From: CAYVAP01 sp964343195
GTDB taxonomy: Bacteria; Bacteroidota; Bacteroidia; J057
NCBI GenBank assembly: GCA_964343195.1
Contig: CAYFIR010000067.1
Span: 1 to 34,117, forward strand
Length of the DNA stretch: 34,117 nucleotides
Reading direction: 5' to 3'
The notes under the pieces are model-generated. The model saw nothing but the letters and a program-made list of their open reading frames with translations. It did no database searches and was not told the DNA's origin. Position 1 is the stretch's first letter; each line of letters begins with the position of its first letter. The translations under genes were made by a program, and so were the position numbers. Of the stretch, positions 8,187-16,495 are shown in pieces.

Positions 8187-9524
8187 ATGTCTAACTACAT
8201 TCAGCTATTCGGAGGCCTGGGCAACAGCCAGGTTCACTCCGGCGATTCCCAGACTCCCCTCTACCTCTACCTGGAGGTCAAAGCGGCCAAGGTGGCGTCT
8301 CCTGATTCCCGCAAGCCCCTGAACCTCAACCTCGTCATCGACCGCAGTGGCTCCATGGCCGGGCAAAAGCTCGATTATGCCAAGAAAGCACTGGCTTTTA
8401 TCGTACAGCACCTCCAATCCGAAGACCGCGTTTCGCTGGTCCAATACGACAATCAGGTGGAAATCCTGGTGGCCAATACCGCTGTCAGCCAAAAGGACAA
8501 GTTGCTCAAGATCATCGATACCATCCGGCATCGCGGTGCGACCAACCTCAGCGGTGGCATGATGGAAGGCTTTGCGCAGGCTCGAAAGGCAGAAGATGCC
8601 GATCGCATCAGTCGGGTGCTGCTGCTCTCCGACGGCCTCGCCAACAACGGCATCACCGATCCGGGCAAGATGGGCGAAATCGCCCAACAGGTCTATCGCG
8701 AGGAGGGCATCTCCCTCTCCACCTTTGGGGTCGGCAGCGACTATGACGAAAAGCTGATGATCATGCTGGCCGAATATGGCGGCGGCAGCGCCCACTTCAT
8801 CGGCCTGCCCGATGAGATCCCCAACATGTTCTCAGAGGAATTGCAGGGCCTGCTGGCCGTAGCCGCCCAAAATGCCAAGGTCACCCTTCACTATCCGGCC
8901 GAGGTCCTCACACTGGAGCAGCAATACGGGCAAAAGGGACAGGATACCTCAGGGCAACTCAGCATCGCGCTGCACGATTTGTTTTCGGAAGATCGGAAGG
9001 GCACCCTGCTGCGCTTCGTGCCCAAGCAGCCCATCACGGAGCCGGTGAAGCTGTCGCTGAGCATTACCTATGATGACATCCTGGGTAGCCTGAAACGGGA
9101 GACCCTCCACCAGGAGCTAACGCTCACGCCCGTGGCCTCAACGCAGGACTTGAGTTCCTCCAAAAACCTGAAGGTACTGGAGCAGTTGGCCCTGTACCAG
9201 GCCAACGAGGCCTATCAGCGACTCATCAGCCTGATGTACCGGCACCAATACCGGGAGGCCAAGGAGATGGCCCAGCAGCAGATACAGTTTCTCAAGACTC
9301 AACTGCAGCACTTCCCCGGTTCTACCGAGTTGAAGGAACAACTCAGTGCCTTTGAGGAGATGTACCGCGAGATCGACCAGTATGAGGAGATGGATACGGA
9401 GATGCAGTCATTGTCGATGAAGCACTATAGCTCACGGTCCTCCTACATTCTCCACAAAAAGTCCAACCTATCTGCTTCCCGCATGGCGATGAGAAACCGG
9501 GAATTGGGAGAAGAGGAGAATTAG
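8187..9524 (+). CDS. VWA-domain protein with intact MIDAS
   Basis: A 445-residue protein with an N-terminal von Willebrand factor A domain (about 43-230). The metal-ion-dependent adhesion site is complete: DRSGSM (D52, S54, S56), T119 in RGATNLSGG and D149 in LLLSDG. A beta-rich region (about 235-320) follows, then a helical C-terminus with KEMAQQQIQFLK and a Glu-rich stretch. It resembles the YfbK/'Ca-activated chloride channel' VWA family. No signal peptide or transmembrane segment is visible, so it is probably cytoplasmic and acts as a metal-dependent protein-interaction module. GC content returns to the background level here, unlike the preceding block. It stands alone between two terminators; partner unknown. 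Confidence 0.85.
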   Translation: MSNYIQLFGGLGNSQVHSGDSQTPLYLYLEVKAAKVASPDSRKPLNLNLVIDRSGSMAGQKLDYAKKALAFIVQHLQSEDRVSLVQYDNQVEILVANTAVSQKDKLLKIIDTIRHRGATNLSGGMMEGFAQARKAEDADRISRVLLLSDGLANNGITDPGKMGEIAQQVYREEGISLSTFGVGSDYDEKLMIMLAEYGGGSAHFIGLPDEIPNMFSEELQGLLAVAAQNAKVTLHYPAEVLTLEQQYGQKGQDTSGQLSIALHDLFSEDRKGTLLRFVPKQPITEPVKLSLSITYDDILGSLKRETLHQELTLTPVASTQDLSSSKNLKVLEQLALYQANEAYQRLISLMYRHQYREAKEMAQQQIQFLKTQLQHFPGSTELKEQLSAFEEMYREIDQYEEMDTEMQSLSMKHYSSRSSYILHKKSNLSASRMAMRNRELGEEEN

Positions 9525-9556
9525 TCCTTTTACCCAAAGTTGACCATTGATTGACG

Positions 9557-9595
9557 GTGGCCGCAGGAAAATATACTTCCTGCGGCCACTTTTTT
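9557..9595 (+). terminator. strong intrinsic terminator after the VWA gene
   Basis: A 13-bp perfect stem (9557-9569 with 9577-9589, loop of 7 bases) is followed by six T residues. It ends the VWA transcript about 30 bases past the stop codon. Confidence 0.92.
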
Positions 9596-9785
9596 GCCTT
9601 TGGCCCTGTCTTATCTCTGGCAAGAGAGAGGCGTTGATCTGTCTGGTAGAATCTCATTCCACCCTTTCGCAAAAAGAGTCAACAAAAGGAGATAAAAATT
9701 GAATGTTTTGTTCACCTATCCGAAAACAAACCAGGGGTAAAAACGCGTAATAATCACAACAAACCAACCAAACATTCATACCGCA

Positions 9786-10658
9786 ATGCAACTCAATCCT
9801 ATCGCAAGAGTCGATCAGCTGGATCGCAAAACTTTTGAAAAAGAGTTTTTGACTCCTCACAAACCGGTCATCATGCGGAGCTTTATGGAGCCATGGCCTG
9901 CCCGGGACAAATGGACCTTAAACTTCTTCAAAGAGGAATATGGAGACATTCAGGTACCTATTGCTACCAAGGACTTCGATGAGGCGGGTAAAAACTACCG
10001 AAAGCCTGCCTTCCACATTCCGTTCAGGGAGTACCTGGAGAAACTGGAGGCAGGCCCTACAGATTATCGCATTTTCCTGTTCAATCTACTCCAGAAGCAA
10101 CCGGAGCTGAATGAAGACTATAGCACCCCGACCATTACAGATGGCTTCATGGACAAAATACCGTTTTTGTTCTTTGGGGGAGCAGGCTCCCGGGTGCCGC
10201 TTCACTTTGACATAGACCTCTCTCACGTCTTCCTTTCCCAGTTCCACGGACGGAAAAAAGTACTGCTATTCGGTCCTGAGCAGTCGAAGCTCTTGTACCA
10301 CCATCCTTTCACGGTCTCCAGCCCGGTTGACCTCACAAATCCCGACTACGACCGCTATCCAGCTCTCAAGCAGGCCAAAGGCATCGAGGCCATCCTTCAT
10401 CCAGGGGATACGCTGTTTATGCCCAGCGGCTGGTGGCATGGCATCGAGTACCTAGACGGAGGCTATAGCATGGCCCTCCGCGCTCGTCACAGCCTTGCCC
10501 GACAGGCTAAAAGCCTCATCCATTTTGGGGAACACCTGGTCATCGACCGCATGGTCATGAACCGCCTGCTCGGCAAGCAGTGGGGCGAGCAAAAGGAGCG
10601 TATGGCCCACCAACGAGCAGCCCAGTTCCTGCCAGAGCAGGTGCTACATACGGCTTAG
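9786..10658 (+). CDS. cupin-8/JmjC-type 2-oxoglutarate, Fe(II) oxygenase
   Basis: A 290-residue cupin-like protein. The iron triad is visible as H140-x-D142 (PLHFDIDLSH) and H218 (MPSGWWHGIEYL). A lysine at about 158 (GRKKVLLFGP) sits where JmjC/cupin-8 hydroxylases bind 2-oxoglutarate. HPGDTLFMPSGWWH (205-218) is the classic second half of the cupin-8 fold. Relatives hydroxylate protein side chains, but the substrate here is unknown. The N-terminal KPVIMRSFMEPWPA is also typical. It has its own AT-rich upstream region after the VWA terminator and is convergent with the helicase-nuclease gene, whose stop lies only 29 bases away. Confidence 0.85.
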   Translation: MQLNPIARVDQLDRKTFEKEFLTPHKPVIMRSFMEPWPARDKWTLNFFKEEYGDIQVPIATKDFDEAGKNYRKPAFHIPFREYLEKLEAGPTDYRIFLFNLLQKQPELNEDYSTPTITDGFMDKIPFLFFGGAGSRVPLHFDIDLSHVFLSQFHGRKKVLLFGPEQSKLLYHHPFTVSSPVDLTNPDYDRYPALKQAKGIEAILHPGDTLFMPSGWWHGIEYLDGGYSMALRARHSLARQAKSLIHFGEHLVIDRMVMNRLLGKQWGEQKERMAHQRAAQFLPEQVLHTA

Positions 10659-10687
10659 ACAGGGGGCGCGGGTCAATCAAGAGGTGA

Positions 10688-13600
10688 TCACTGAACCCTC
10701 ACAACTGAAAACGGAGGGGTGAGGTAATACACAAACCCCTCCACTGTCTGGTAGCCCATATTTAACAAGGCACCCTGGTAGGCTTTTACCTGCTGCTGAT
10801 GGGAAGCGAAGGCCTGCCCGGTCTTGTAGTCCACGACAACAGCCTGGTTTCCCTTGACCATCACGCGGTCAGGGATCAGCACTTGCCCCTGGCCCGTGAT
10901 AATTTCGGCTTCGTTCCTCACCTTCCAGCTCCCGTCAAACCAGTCCGCTGCGGGTTCATGCTCCACCACCTGGGTCAGTTGTCTTTCCAGAGCGGTCGCC
11001 TCCCGGCTGTTTACCAGTCCGCGGCTCAGCATCCTACCGACGGCCTGGGTCAGGTCCTCTCGGTTCTCAATATATGCCAGGGCCTCATGTAACAATTTTC
11101 CGGCGTCGATTTTGGCCTGACGACTGACCTGATCAGTATTCAGAAACTTTCGGGATTGAAAGCGAATCCGGATGGACTGGTTCCAGTCTCCCAATGGATC
11201 GGAATTCAGCTTAAGGCTTTGGGCCTGCTCTACAGCCGTTTCATGTTTGCCTTCGATCTCAGAAAGCTGTGACCGGGATAGTGCATTTCCACGCCAGAAA
11301 ATGGTTTCTCCTTCCATATCCGTGGCCTCCATGTCCAGTTCTACCATCATGCTTCCCATCAGCTGATGGATGTTTTTGATGGGCTTGGGTTTTCCTTTGG
11401 AAGCAGAAACCTCCTTCGTAAAGGCGTAGAGTCGGTATTCCGGGCGGGTAAAGGCCACATACAGCAGGTTCAGGTTATCCAGATAGCTTTCCAGCCGCTC
11501 CTGTTGGTACTCTGTCACGAATTGGGTATCGGCAAGGCTGTTGCTCACGCTCAGAGGCAGAAAGGGAAAAGCCGTAAACGGCTCTTCCTCCGGTTTCACC
11601 CATAAAATGGATCCCGGTTTGGGCTCCAGCGCCCAATCACAAAAGGGGAGGATCACCACGGGGAACTCCAGCCCCTTGGACTTGTGGATGGTCAGGATCT
11701 GAACGGCGTCAGGATCGGGATTGCTGGCAATGGCAGTTTCATTTCCCTTCTCATCCCACCAGGCCAGAAATCCGGCGATGGAGGCATCCTGCGAGGCACT
11801 GTATTCCAGCACCAGGTTCATGAAGCCCTGGATGTAGGCATTGGGAATGGCCAGTTGGGGAAACATTCGGATGAGTTTCTCAGCCACCTCATACACCGAC
11901 AACTGTCGCAGTTGAGCTTTTTCCTGTTCCAATATGTCTATCCGGAAGCCTGCATCACTTTCTCCCACCTTCGCAAACTGCGTATGGGTACCAGTACCCT
12001 CCGCAACCACTACCTGAAAATACTGCACCAGGGCTCCCCTGGTCACATCTTCATTTTCATGATTGAGGTATCGAAGCAATGCCAGCATAAACTGCACTCC
12101 TGGATGACTGGCAATAAGCAGAGATTCCGCTGAGACAACTTTCACCCCAGCTTTTTGCAGGAATTCCGCCAGGATAATCCCGTCAGAGTTGGTCCGGACG
12201 AGCAGGGTAATATCGCTGCCCCTGAAACCTTCTTCCTTAAGCGATTTGATGACCTCCAGGGTATACATCAGCGACTTTTCCTGCCATCTCGGTCCCTCCT
12301 GATCTTTCTTTTTGCTTTCATCTACCAGTGCCCTGATTTCGATGTAGCCGGGCAGGTCCTGTTTGTTAGGGGTCTGCCCTACGGCGCCATAGGCTTCTCC
12401 AAACAATGCAGGATCAACGTCGCCCGCTAGTTCCTGGCAGAGTCGCTCCTGGGCTTTTACGAAGAAATCATTGTTGAATTCGACGATATCCTTTGCCGTG
12501 CGGTAGTTGGTTTGAAGGTTTTGAGTGGCGGTCATGCCGCTGAAATCCTCTTCCACTTCCTCCAGCAGCAGCTTCATGTTGCCATTTCGCCAGCGGTAAA
12601 TGGATTGTTTGGCGTCGCCCACAATCAGGCTGCCACCGCCATGACTCATGGCTTCCCCCAACAGTGGCTTGAGATTCTGCCATTGCAGGGAGGAGGTATC
12701 CTGAAATTCGTCGAGCAGATAATGCTGGAAACGGGTGCCGACCTTTTCATAGACAAATGGAATCTCATTGTCACGGCCGATGACCTGGCGGAGCAGCAGC
12801 CCGGTATCTGAGATCAGCATGCGGGCATTTTCCCGCCGGAACTGCTCCAGCAGATCCTGCAGGCGATCCAGCAGCCCCAGGCTGTAAATGGACTTTTGAA
12901 CCTGACGAGCCGTCTCGTAGCGGCCATACTCGTCGCGAAAGTGATCGACCAACTCCTGATGGGCCCGCAACAGGCCGTCGTCCAGAGCCGCCTGAATGGC
13001 ATCCATGCGGTCACTTTTTTTGCTATACCAGGCCGAAGGGTCGTCGTAGCCCTTTTCCGCCCGACTGCCGGGAGGCACATAATTCCCCTCGTTCAGGATC
13101 TTGTAGGCCATGCCGATGGCCCCCCCCTTTTTGTAACTCAGGTCGTTTTCATCCAGGCCATATTTGGCGAGGGCATCAAAGGCCTGTTGGGCATATTTTT
13201 GGGCAGTAGCTTCATATTGGCCGATGATGCTCCGTATTTCCCTGGCCAGGTCCAGGGTGGCTTGCATGGGCTCCTCAGGGAGGGCGCTGAGTTCTCTGGC
13301 CAGCGTGCGCAACTGCTGGTATTGCTCGCTGAAAATCTGCCGCCCCAGGTCCTGTATTTCCCGCTCGATGTTCCAGCCTTTTTCATCTGCGAGGTTGCTG
13401 CGTACGTAGCCTTCCAGCAGTTTGGTGAGCTGGGTGTCCTGCCCCATGTCGAGGAACATTTCGTCCACCAGTTGGGTAAGGACATTGCTGGTGCGCATCT
13501 CGACTTCGAAGCTCAGGGCCAGGTTCAGCTCACGGGCAAAGGCCCGCACGATGCTCTGGAAGAAGCTTTCGATGGTATTGACCGAAAAGCTGGAGTAGTC

Positions 13601-13918
13601 GTTGAGGATGCGGTTAAGTACCTGCCGGGCCTGGGTAGGGATGTGCAGGTCTGTTTCGCCCTGTTCATCGAAATGATCGCGGAGTAGCTTGTGATAGGGG
13701 CTGAATTCGGGATCGTCGCTTTGGCTCAGCTCAGCCAGGGTCTTGACGATCCGGGATTTCATTTCTTCAGTGGCCTTGTTGGTAAAGGTCACAGCCAGAA
13801 TGTGCCGATAGAGATGGGGTTTGGGCAGGACGAGCTTGAGGTACTCGACGACCAGGGTGAAGGTCTTGCCGGAACCTGCGGAAGATTTGTATAGGGTCAG
13901 GGTTTGCATCAAGGCCAA
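10688..13918 (-). CDS. UvrD-like helicase fused to RecB-type nuclease (AddA/RecB-like)
   Basis: A 1076-residue SF1 helicase-nuclease for recombinational double-strand-break repair. Walker A is SSAGSGKT at 13-20, the Walker B-type LLDEFQDT box is near 400, VGDAKQSIYRWR follows, and motif V/VI region TIHKSKGLEFPVVILPF is near 745. The C-terminal RecB-like PD-(D/E)XK nuclease is shown by PDRV and VVDYKTGQ near 1032. The architecture matches AddA (partner AddB) or RecB (partners RecC and RecD). No AddB, RecC or RecD gene lies in this window, so either the partner is elsewhere or the protein works alone. An intrinsic terminator separates it from the upstream LruC gene, so it has its own promoter. 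The plus-strand ORFs over it are shadows. Confidence 0.9.
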   Translation of the reverse strand: MALMQTLTLYKSSAGSGKTFTLVVEYLKLVLPKPHLYRHILAVTFTNKATEEMKSRIVKTLAELSQSDDPEFSPYHKLLRDHFDEQGETDLHIPTQARQVLNRILNDYSSFSVNTIESFFQSIVRAFARELNLALSFEVEMRTSNVLTQLVDEMFLDMGQDTQLTKLLEGYVRSNLADEKGWNIEREIQDLGRQIFSEQYQQLRTLARELSALPEEPMQATLDLAREIRSIIGQYEATAQKYAQQAFDALAKYGLDENDLSYKKGGAIGMAYKILNEGNYVPPGSRAEKGYDDPSAWYSKKSDRMDAIQAALDDGLLRAHQELVDHFRDEYGRYETARQVQKSIYSLGLLDRLQDLLEQFRRENARMLISDTGLLLRQVIGRDNEIPFVYEKVGTRFQHYLLDEFQDTSSLQWQNLKPLLGEAMSHGGGSLIVGDAKQSIYRWRNGNMKLLLEEVEEDFSGMTATQNLQTNYRTAKDIVEFNNDFFVKAQERLCQELAGDVDPALFGEAYGAVGQTPNKQDLPGYIEIRALVDESKKKDQEGPRWQEKSLMYTLEVIKSLKEEGFRGSDITLLVRTNSDGIILAEFLQKAGVKVVSAESLLIASHPGVQFMLALLRYLNHENEDVTRGALVQYFQVVVAEGTGTHTQFAKVGESDAGFRIDILEQEKAQLRQLSVYEVAEKLIRMFPQLAIPNAYIQGFMNLVLEYSASQDASIAGFLAWWDEKGNETAIASNPDPDAVQILTIHKSKGLEFPVVILPFCDWALEPKPGSILWVKPEEEPFTAFPFLPLSVSNSLADTQFVTEYQQERLESYLDNLNLLYVAFTRPEYRLYAFTKEVSASKGKPKPIKNIHQLMGSMMVELDMEATDMEGETIFWRGNALSRSQLSEIEGKHETAVEQAQSLKLNSDPLGDWNQSIRIRFQSRKFLNTDQVSRQAKIDAGKLLHEALAYIENREDLTQAVGRMLSRGLVNSREATALERQLTQVVEHEPAADWFDGSWKVRNEAEIITGQGQVLIPDRVMVKGNQAVVVDYKTGQAFASHQQQVKAYQGALLNMGYQTVEGFVYYLTPPFSVVRVQ

Positions 13919-13956
13919 TTTCGAATAATGCAGGCCTTCTTACAAGTTTGCCCCAT

Positions 13957-13990
13957 AAAAACGGCAGGCCTCCATTTCTGAAAGCCTGCC
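13957..13990 (-). terminator. intrinsic terminator after the LruC gene
   Basis: On the minus strand GGCAGGC and GCCTGCC (13984-13990 and 13963-13969) form a 7-bp stem with a 14-base loop, followed by GTTTTT. It lies 24 bases beyond the LruC gene stop and separates that gene from the helicase-nuclease. Confidence 0.8.
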
Positions 13991-14013
13991 TCTTAGCTTT
14001 TGAGGTGAAGGTT

Positions 14014-16035
14014 CTACCTAATCAACATTACCCTTCCAACAGTTGCCTTGGCGGGCTGGTACCAGGAAGTCAGGGTAGTACCGGAACTTCTGACCCAACC
14101 ATCAAACTCTGAGTAACTGCTGCGGATGCTGGTTTTCTCGGTGGGATAGGAAAACTCTGTTGGCAGGTCCAGTGCCCATGGGAAGCCCCAGGTGTCAACG
14201 TAGTAATTTTGTCCGGAAGAAACGTCATCCTCCGTACCGAACAGGGTTTCATCGACCAGATCGGTGGGGGCATAGTTCATCAGGTGAATCTCTCTTCCCC
14301 GTTCATCGCGTGTGAAGATAAAGGGGTTGAAGGTTCCCACCTCTTCAATGGGCTCAGTGAAGGTTACCTTGATGGAAAAATCCACTGGGTCTTTTTCGGC
14401 GGTGCCTTCCTGTCCGGAGTTCACAAAGTGACCAACGGGTACCCCAAATTCCTGGTGGGCGTTGTCAAAGATGATCACGACGGCGTTGGTTTGGCCACTT
14501 TCACAGCCATTGGCCTCCACAGAAATACCGGAAGTAGAAGTTCCTGTAACCGACTCGATCTGCGATGGGAGCAAATCGTCAAAGGACATTCCAAAACCAG
14601 ATTTGAAGCCGGCTCCAAGGGCTTTTAGCCTGAGGTTCATGATGAGCCACACCGCCTGACCAGCGGTATCATGGGCGACTTCGTAATTGTAGCCAACTAC
14701 CAGGTCGTTGAAGTCATAGTCGCCCTTGTTGGGCCAGAAGTCCTCAAATGCATAACTACCATAGCTGATCTGATCAGGGGTATAAGTGGCAAAAGCTACC
14801 TCCCCATCTTCTGGATAATCGTCGTTTCCATTGGGGATACCATCCCGGTCCAGGTCGTTGAAGGGAGACTCGGCCTGCACACAGCCGGCACCGTCATTGT
14901 TGCCGGTTGACTCGCCGACCAGTTGTAGTTCCACTGAAACCGGATCTCCAGATTCGTCCAGTATAGCCAGGAAGATTTTTCCGGTAGTATTTTGACTGAA
15001 GAAAACTTCGCCAGAACTGATACACCAAACCGCGCCAAAAGCGCTGCCGGTACCGGTGATGCTTCCGTAATCCCCAAGGTCCTCTATTGTTGCGGCGTTG
15101 TGGTCTATGACACAGATATGCCCATCTTTGGTAACCGTGTAAAATTTGTCGAATGTCTCATTGTAGGCGATATCGTGGACATTGGTACTGGCATCATTAA
15201 GGTTGGTCAGCGTAATTTCATAAGCAGTAAGGGGAAGGCTGTCGACATTTAGTCGCCCTAGTTCCAGGCCGTTGATGCTGTACAGGTTCCCTTCAAGGTC
15301 AAAGTCTCCTTTGTAATTTCCTCCTACATAATTGGTCGAAGGGGTGGCAATTTGCCCCAGGTCAGTTTCCACCCCGTTGGGATTCAGGCGCCAGAGGTTG
15401 ATGGTGGAGTTATCGATCTTCTTGAATCCATAAATCATTCCGTCCTCGACGTTGTATCCCATTCCGTTATAGTTGCTGGAGGCAGCTCCCAGCGTCATAT
15501 AGGTGCCGGATATTACATCCAGCTTTTTCAGGTAATTGGTAATAACCTGGTAGAATGAAGGATCACAGCCAAACGTGGTATCGATGGCAGTCTTGTAAAC
15601 CTCGCCTGGCTCAGGTAATGGATTAAGTCCCCATTCGTAGGTGACAGGCGATCCGTCTACCTCAATACGCTGCCCCCTTACAAGGTCCAGATAGGGCGTG
15701 TAGACGTACAGGGCCTCTTTGGCAGTGGGCAGGGTGAGGGAAGCGTGGTAGATCCCGTTTCTGTCCGTAAGTCCACGATGAAGCAGTACTCCCCCTTCCT
15801 CAGGCGGAGCAGAGAATACAAAATACTGAATCCGGGACATTGGGGCACCATTTTCATCGATGGCAACCAGGTTCAGCTTTTGCTCATATGTGGTACTAAA
15901 GTCAAACCCGGCTGGTACCTCCAGCCTTGAATTGGGATCGCTGGTTTCTGACTGCTGCTCCACTTCTGGAATCTCGAGACAGGAAGAGAATGAGATGAAA
16001 AGTGCAGCAATCCATAAAGGGGCTAAATATTTCAT
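14014..16035 (-). CDS. LruC-domain surface lipoprotein
   Basis: A 673-residue lipoprotein: the N-terminus is hydrophobic and ends in FSSC, so Cys19 should be lipidated. Residues about 50-150 hold a carboxypeptidase-regulatory-like fold, and about 165-390 a beta-propeller-like region of repeated strands (GMGYNVEDGMIYGFK, GDFDLEGNLYSING). A calcium-binding DLDRDGIPNGNDDYPEDG loop lies near 393-410. The LruC domain follows from about 425 (YGSYAFEDFWPNKGDYDFNDLVVGYNY) to the end. LruC proteins are found in Bacteroidetes and other bacteria as surface-exposed lipoproteins; biochemical role is not known to me. It is a single gene with a terminator behind it and an AT-rich promoter region in front. 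Confidence 0.88.
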   Translation of the reverse strand: MKYLAPLWIAALFISFSSCLEIPEVEQQSETSDPNSRLEVPAGFDFSTTYEQKLNLVAIDENGAPMSRIQYFVFSAPPEEGGVLLHRGLTDRNGIYHASLTLPTAKEALYVYTPYLDLVRGQRIEVDGSPVTYEWGLNPLPEPGEVYKTAIDTTFGCDPSFYQVITNYLKKLDVISGTYMTLGAASSNYNGMGYNVEDGMIYGFKKIDNSTINLWRLNPNGVETDLGQIATPSTNYVGGNYKGDFDLEGNLYSINGLELGRLNVDSLPLTAYEITLTNLNDASTNVHDIAYNETFDKFYTVTKDGHICVIDHNAATIEDLGDYGSITGTGSAFGAVWCISSGEVFFSQNTTGKIFLAILDESGDPVSVELQLVGESTGNNDGAGCVQAESPFNDLDRDGIPNGNDDYPEDGEVAFATYTPDQISYGSYAFEDFWPNKGDYDFNDLVVGYNYEVAHDTAGQAVWLIMNLRLKALGAGFKSGFGMSFDDLLPSQIESVTGTSTSGISVEANGCESGQTNAVVIIFDNAHQEFGVPVGHFVNSGQEGTAEKDPVDFSIKVTFTEPIEEVGTFNPFIFTRDERGREIHLMNYAPTDLVDETLFGTEDDVSSGQNYYVDTWGFPWALDLPTEFSYPTEKTSIRSSYSEFDGWVRSSGTTLTSWYQPAKATVGRVMLIR

Positions 16036-16139
16036 TATGCTTCAATTTGCTTTCTGGTGTGATGCAAATTTTCACATAATTCAACTATTAAATAAATCGA
16101 CTTTCAGTAATTTTTAACAAACCACTACATCATATATCT

Positions 16140-16334
16140 CTAGCTCGACTTCATCAGTTTGATTCCATACCTGAAAAACAGGGATCCCAAAACCGCTGGT
16201 ACAATGGCTTGCAGGCGGTTGACGGTGTTCGAAAAAACCTGGATTTCGCCCCAGATGAATATGTATCCGGCAAATATGAGGCTCGCGGTACCCAGGACGA
16301 TGATGATCAGGCCCAGAATCTGTTTGATGTTCAT
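16140..16334 (-). CDS. small two-helix membrane protein
   Basis: A 64-residue protein with two hydrophobic segments (about 4-27 and 45-59) and a polar linker (QVFSNTVNRLQA), ending in KLMKSS. I chose the ATG at 16334 because it starts directly before the first membrane helix; an upstream extension to 16421 would run into the terminator of the preceding gene. No function is recognised. It is separated from the neighbouring genes by a terminator on one side and 104 bases on the other. Confidence 0.55.
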   Translation of the reverse strand: MNIKQILGLIIIVLGTASLIFAGYIFIWGEIQVFSNTVNRLQAIVPAVLGSLFFRYGIKLMKSS

Positions 16335-16411
16335 GTGGTGGTGATTGGTATTTATGGTGAAACTCTCGCCTGTATAACCCAGGAAGCAGCTATCGGTGTT
16401 CATAACTGACC

Positions 16412-16449
16412 GAAAAAACAAAAGCCGCTCCCCCGAATGGAGGAGCGGC
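16412..16449 (-). terminator. intrinsic terminator after the T9SS-secreted protein gene
   Basis: On the minus strand GCCGCTCC (16449-16442) and GGAGCGGC (16431-16424) form an 8-bp stem with a loop of about 10 bases, followed by TTTTGTTTTTTC. It lies about 50 bases past the stop at 16496. Confidence 0.88.
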
Positions 16450-16495
16450 CAAATTTACATATCACTCAGCAGGCAAGGCCTGCATGGAGCCATTG

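Noticed and set aside
12896..13687. 263-codon plus-strand ORF opposite the helicase-nuclease
   Set aside because: Same reason: shadow of a conserved gene, no family features.
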